Source of the DNA: Cellvibrionaceae bacterium
Lineage (GTDB): Bacteria; Pseudomonadota; Gammaproteobacteria; Pseudomonadales; Cellvibrionaceae
DNA length: 8,971 nt
NCBI GenBank assembly: GCA_025800435.1
Contig: JAOXRV010000527.1
Span: 1-8,971, forward strand
Reading direction: 5' to 3'
The position numbers and the translations under genes are program-made. Positions 7,317-8,971 of this stretch are shown here, piece by piece (the stretch's first letter is position 1; every line of letters begins with the position of its first letter). The notes beneath the pieces are model-generated. The model did no database searches and had not been told where the DNA came from. It was given only the letters and a program-made list of their open reading frames with translations.

Positions 7317-7982
7317 GTGAATATCCTAATTGTAGAGGACGATGTTGATTTGGCCGCGGCGATGGCGGACTATTTGGAACGACAAGGTGCCTGTTGCGAC
7401 TTTGCCTACCATGGCCAAGCCGGTTTACGGCAGGCCAGCCAGTACAGCTATGACGTCATAGTGCTCGACTTACTGATGCCGCGCATTAATGGTTATCAGC
7501 TCTGCCAACAACTTCGCCAACAAGGCCTATCCACCCCTATTCTTATGCTGACCGCCTGCAATGGCGATACTGATCAGCTATCAGGCTTCACCGCCGGGGT
7601 CGATGATTATGTCAGCAAGCCCTGCCCGATGCCGCTGCTGTGGGCCAGACTGCAGGCACTGCACCGGCGCTCAAACCCGGTGCATGACAAACTGCAAATA
7701 GCAGACCTGCAAATCTACTTAAAGCAACACCGGGCGATTCGCCAGGGCCAAGTTTTGCAACTGTCACCGACCGCCTGGAGAATTCTCTGCCTGCTGGCCA
7801 AACACAGCCCCAAAATCGTTAAGCGCACAGAGATCGAAGACGCAATTTGGGGTCGCCAAGAAGGCAACACTGGCAACCTCAATGTGCAACTACATACATT
7901 GCGCAACACCGTCGACAAGCCGTTTGACAAAAAGCTGATCCACACTCAAGTCGGTGTCGGGCTCTGCCTGCGGAGCGAGTAA
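7317..7982 (+). CDS. Two-component response regulator, OmpR/PhoB family
   Basis: This 221-residue DNA-binding response regulator works with the kinase encoded just downstream. The receiver domain (1-about 115) has the acidic pair Asp8-Asp9, phospho-acceptor Asp51 (VIVLDLLMPRING), the switch Thr79 (LMLTA) and Lys101 in the KP motif, so it should be phosphorylatable. The usual Glu-Leu after KPF is replaced (KPCPMPLLWARL). A winged-helix domain follows from about 126 to 220: LSPTAWRILCLLA, then the recognition region and the closing wing GVGLCL, where most members have G-x-GY. The start is GTG, chosen because NILIVEDD must lie at the extreme N-terminus; only a weak GGG (7306-7308) precedes it. 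The stop TAA overlaps the kinase ATG by one base (TAATG). Target genes are unknown; the upstream membrane protein gene is a candidate. Confidence 0.95.
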   Translation: MNILIVEDDVDLAAAMADYLERQGACCDFAYHGQAGLRQASQYSYDVIVLDLLMPRINGYQLCQQLRQQGLSTPILMLTACNGDTDQLSGFTAGVDDYVSKPCPMPLLWARLQALHRRSNPVHDKLQIADLQIYLKQHRAIRQGQVLQLSPTAWRILCLLAKHSPKIVKRTEIEDAIWGRQEGNTGNLNVQLHTLRNTVDKPFDKKLIHTQVGVGLCLRSE

Positions 7983-8971
7983 TGCCTGAGCCTGGTACCA
8001 AAACAGTGGTCGACAAGCGCAAACCAGCAAAGAGCCTGGCGCAGCAACTTAGGCAACAGCTCACATGGTTGGGGCTACTGCTGCTGCTCGCCTTTAACGC
8101 GGTTATTTTTGGCTTTATCCTATACACCATCGATTCATCTACCGATATCGTATTAGAGCTGGAAGCCCGCGCCATAGCGGATCAGCTGCGGCGCGAGCCG
8201 CATAAACCACTGCCGCGGTACAAGTCCTTAAGTGCTTACCAAAAATGGTTGGATATTCCCGCAACTCTGCGCTTAAAAATCAGCCCGTCTGGCCAGGTTA
8301 TCAGAGAGCCCCGCTTAATCAAGGATCAAAGCGCCAACGATGAACCGATGTATATTCACTATTTGCCTCACCACAGCGACGATGTGGGCGATATCTATAT
8401 AATCAGCCAGCATCCGCTGGCAGATGTGCAAAACACCATCGGTGCAGTCATTAGCCGTGTGCTGTCACAGGCCTTTTGGTTGGCGACCTCGATTGTATGG
8501 GTACTGTTTATCTGTGTCGCATGGTTGTTTCGCCAGACCTCGGCACCACTGTCGTTACTGAGTCAGTGGGCGGAACAACTTGGCAAGTCACCACAGCAGG
8601 CTAGAGAAATCAATTTCCCAATCGCCGAGCTCAATCAATTGGCGGCACAGCTTCGCCATGGTGTCGAACAGGAACACGCTTACAACCTGCGCGAACAAAT
8701 GTTTTTAAAACAGGCCAGCCATGAGCTGCGCACCCCGCTGGCGACTATAAGAGCCAGCCTGGACACCCTTGCACTTGATCAAACTGCCTCTAGCAAACCA
8801 ATAATTCAACGAGCGATAAATTCATCTGAAAAAATTGAGCTGCTGAGCAAGGCGCTGCTGTGGTTGTGCAGCGATACCGACCAGCCCTTGGCAAAGCATC
8901 GGTTTAACCCAGCCCAGATGTGCCGCGAGCTATACGGCCAGCTACAACCACTGTTTCAGCGCAACAGCCAC
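7982..8971 (+). CDS. Sensor histidine kinase, C-terminus beyond the right edge
   Basis: This is the membrane sensor kinase partner of the preceding response regulator, open for 330 codons to the window end. A basic cytoplasmic tail (1-27) leads to helix 1 (about 28-50), a periplasmic sensor region of about 110 residues (51-160) that I cannot assign to a known fold, and helix 2 (about 163-183). A HAMP-like linker (184-235) follows. The H-box FLKQASHELRTPLATI (241-256) has the phospho-accepting His247 followed by Glu248. The dimerisation helices continue to about 300. The ATP-binding boxes (N, G1, F, G2) would lie downstream and are not in the window, so integrity of the catalytic domain is unknown. 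GGAG at 7972-7975 lies six bases before the ATG, and the ATG shares its A with the regulator's stop, indicating coupled translation. Confidence 0.93.
   Translation, partial: MPEPGTKTVVDKRKPAKSLAQQLRQQLTWLGLLLLLAFNAVIFGFILYTIDSSTDIVLELEARAIADQLRREPHKPLPRYKSLSAYQKWLDIPATLRLKISPSGQVIREPRLIKDQSANDEPMYIHYLPHHSDDVGDIYIISQHPLADVQNTIGAVISRVLSQAFWLATSIVWVLFICVAWLFRQTSAPLSLLSQWAEQLGKSPQQAREINFPIAELNQLAAQLRHGVEQEHAYNLREQMFLKQASHELRTPLATIRASLDTLALDQTASSKPIIQRAINSSEKIELLSKALLWLCSDTDQPLAKHRFNPAQMCRELYGQLQPLFQRNSH

Noticed and set aside
7879..8175. 98-codon minus-strand frame across the regulator/kinase junction
   Set aside because: It is antisense to two well-supported coupled genes and has no family resemblance.
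1..8971. Defence system, CRISPR, mobile element or phage content
   Set aside because: No transposase, integrase, phage or nuclease-like frames, no terminal or direct repeat arrays, and no tRNA-like structure were seen; all coding space is occupied by efflux, regulatory and membrane genes.

Overview
The window looks like a piece of a gammaproteobacterial chromosome. This is inferred from the gene families, Shine-Dalgarno-type starts, moderately high G+C and an outer-membrane lipoprotein factor; a marine or Cellvibrio-like lineage is my guess, not a demonstrated fact. It is densely packed and holds eight protein genes in two divergent blocks. The only clearly regulatory intergenic stretch is near 5690-5740. 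I saw no RNA genes, insertion sequences, CRISPR arrays or prophage genes.

Left block (minus strand, transcribed from about 5694 down past position 1): a four-gene operon in the order DUF418/HGSNAT-like membrane acyltransferase-type protein, NodT/TolC-type outer-membrane lipoprotein, HlyD-type periplasmic adaptor, AcrB-type RND permease. The permease runs off the left edge after 669 codons. Genes 1/2 and 2/3 overlap by ATGA, and genes 3/4 are 2 bases apart, so the block looks translationally coupled. The last three genes encode a complete tripartite efflux pump; the leading multi-spanning membrane protein is the unusual member.

Centre: a TetR-family repressor gene (plus strand) diverges from the operon. 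Between them lies a 33-base imperfect palindrome (5697-5729) whose arms carry the -35 and -10 elements of two fully overlapping, oppositely directed promoters. A TetR dimer bound there would shut both, so the simplest model is an autoregulated, ligand-inducible efflux operon.

Right block (plus strand, 6412 to the right edge): a stand-alone six-helix ABC-exporter membrane domain with no ATPase domain, then an OmpR/PhoB-type response regulator, then a membrane histidine kinase that is cut by the right edge after 330 codons. Regulator and kinase overlap by one base (TAATG) and form a two-component pair. The ATPase-less membrane protein lies 29 bases upstream and is probably co-transcribed. It may act with the sensor kinase, but that is inference. 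Substrates and signals for either block cannot be read from this sequence.
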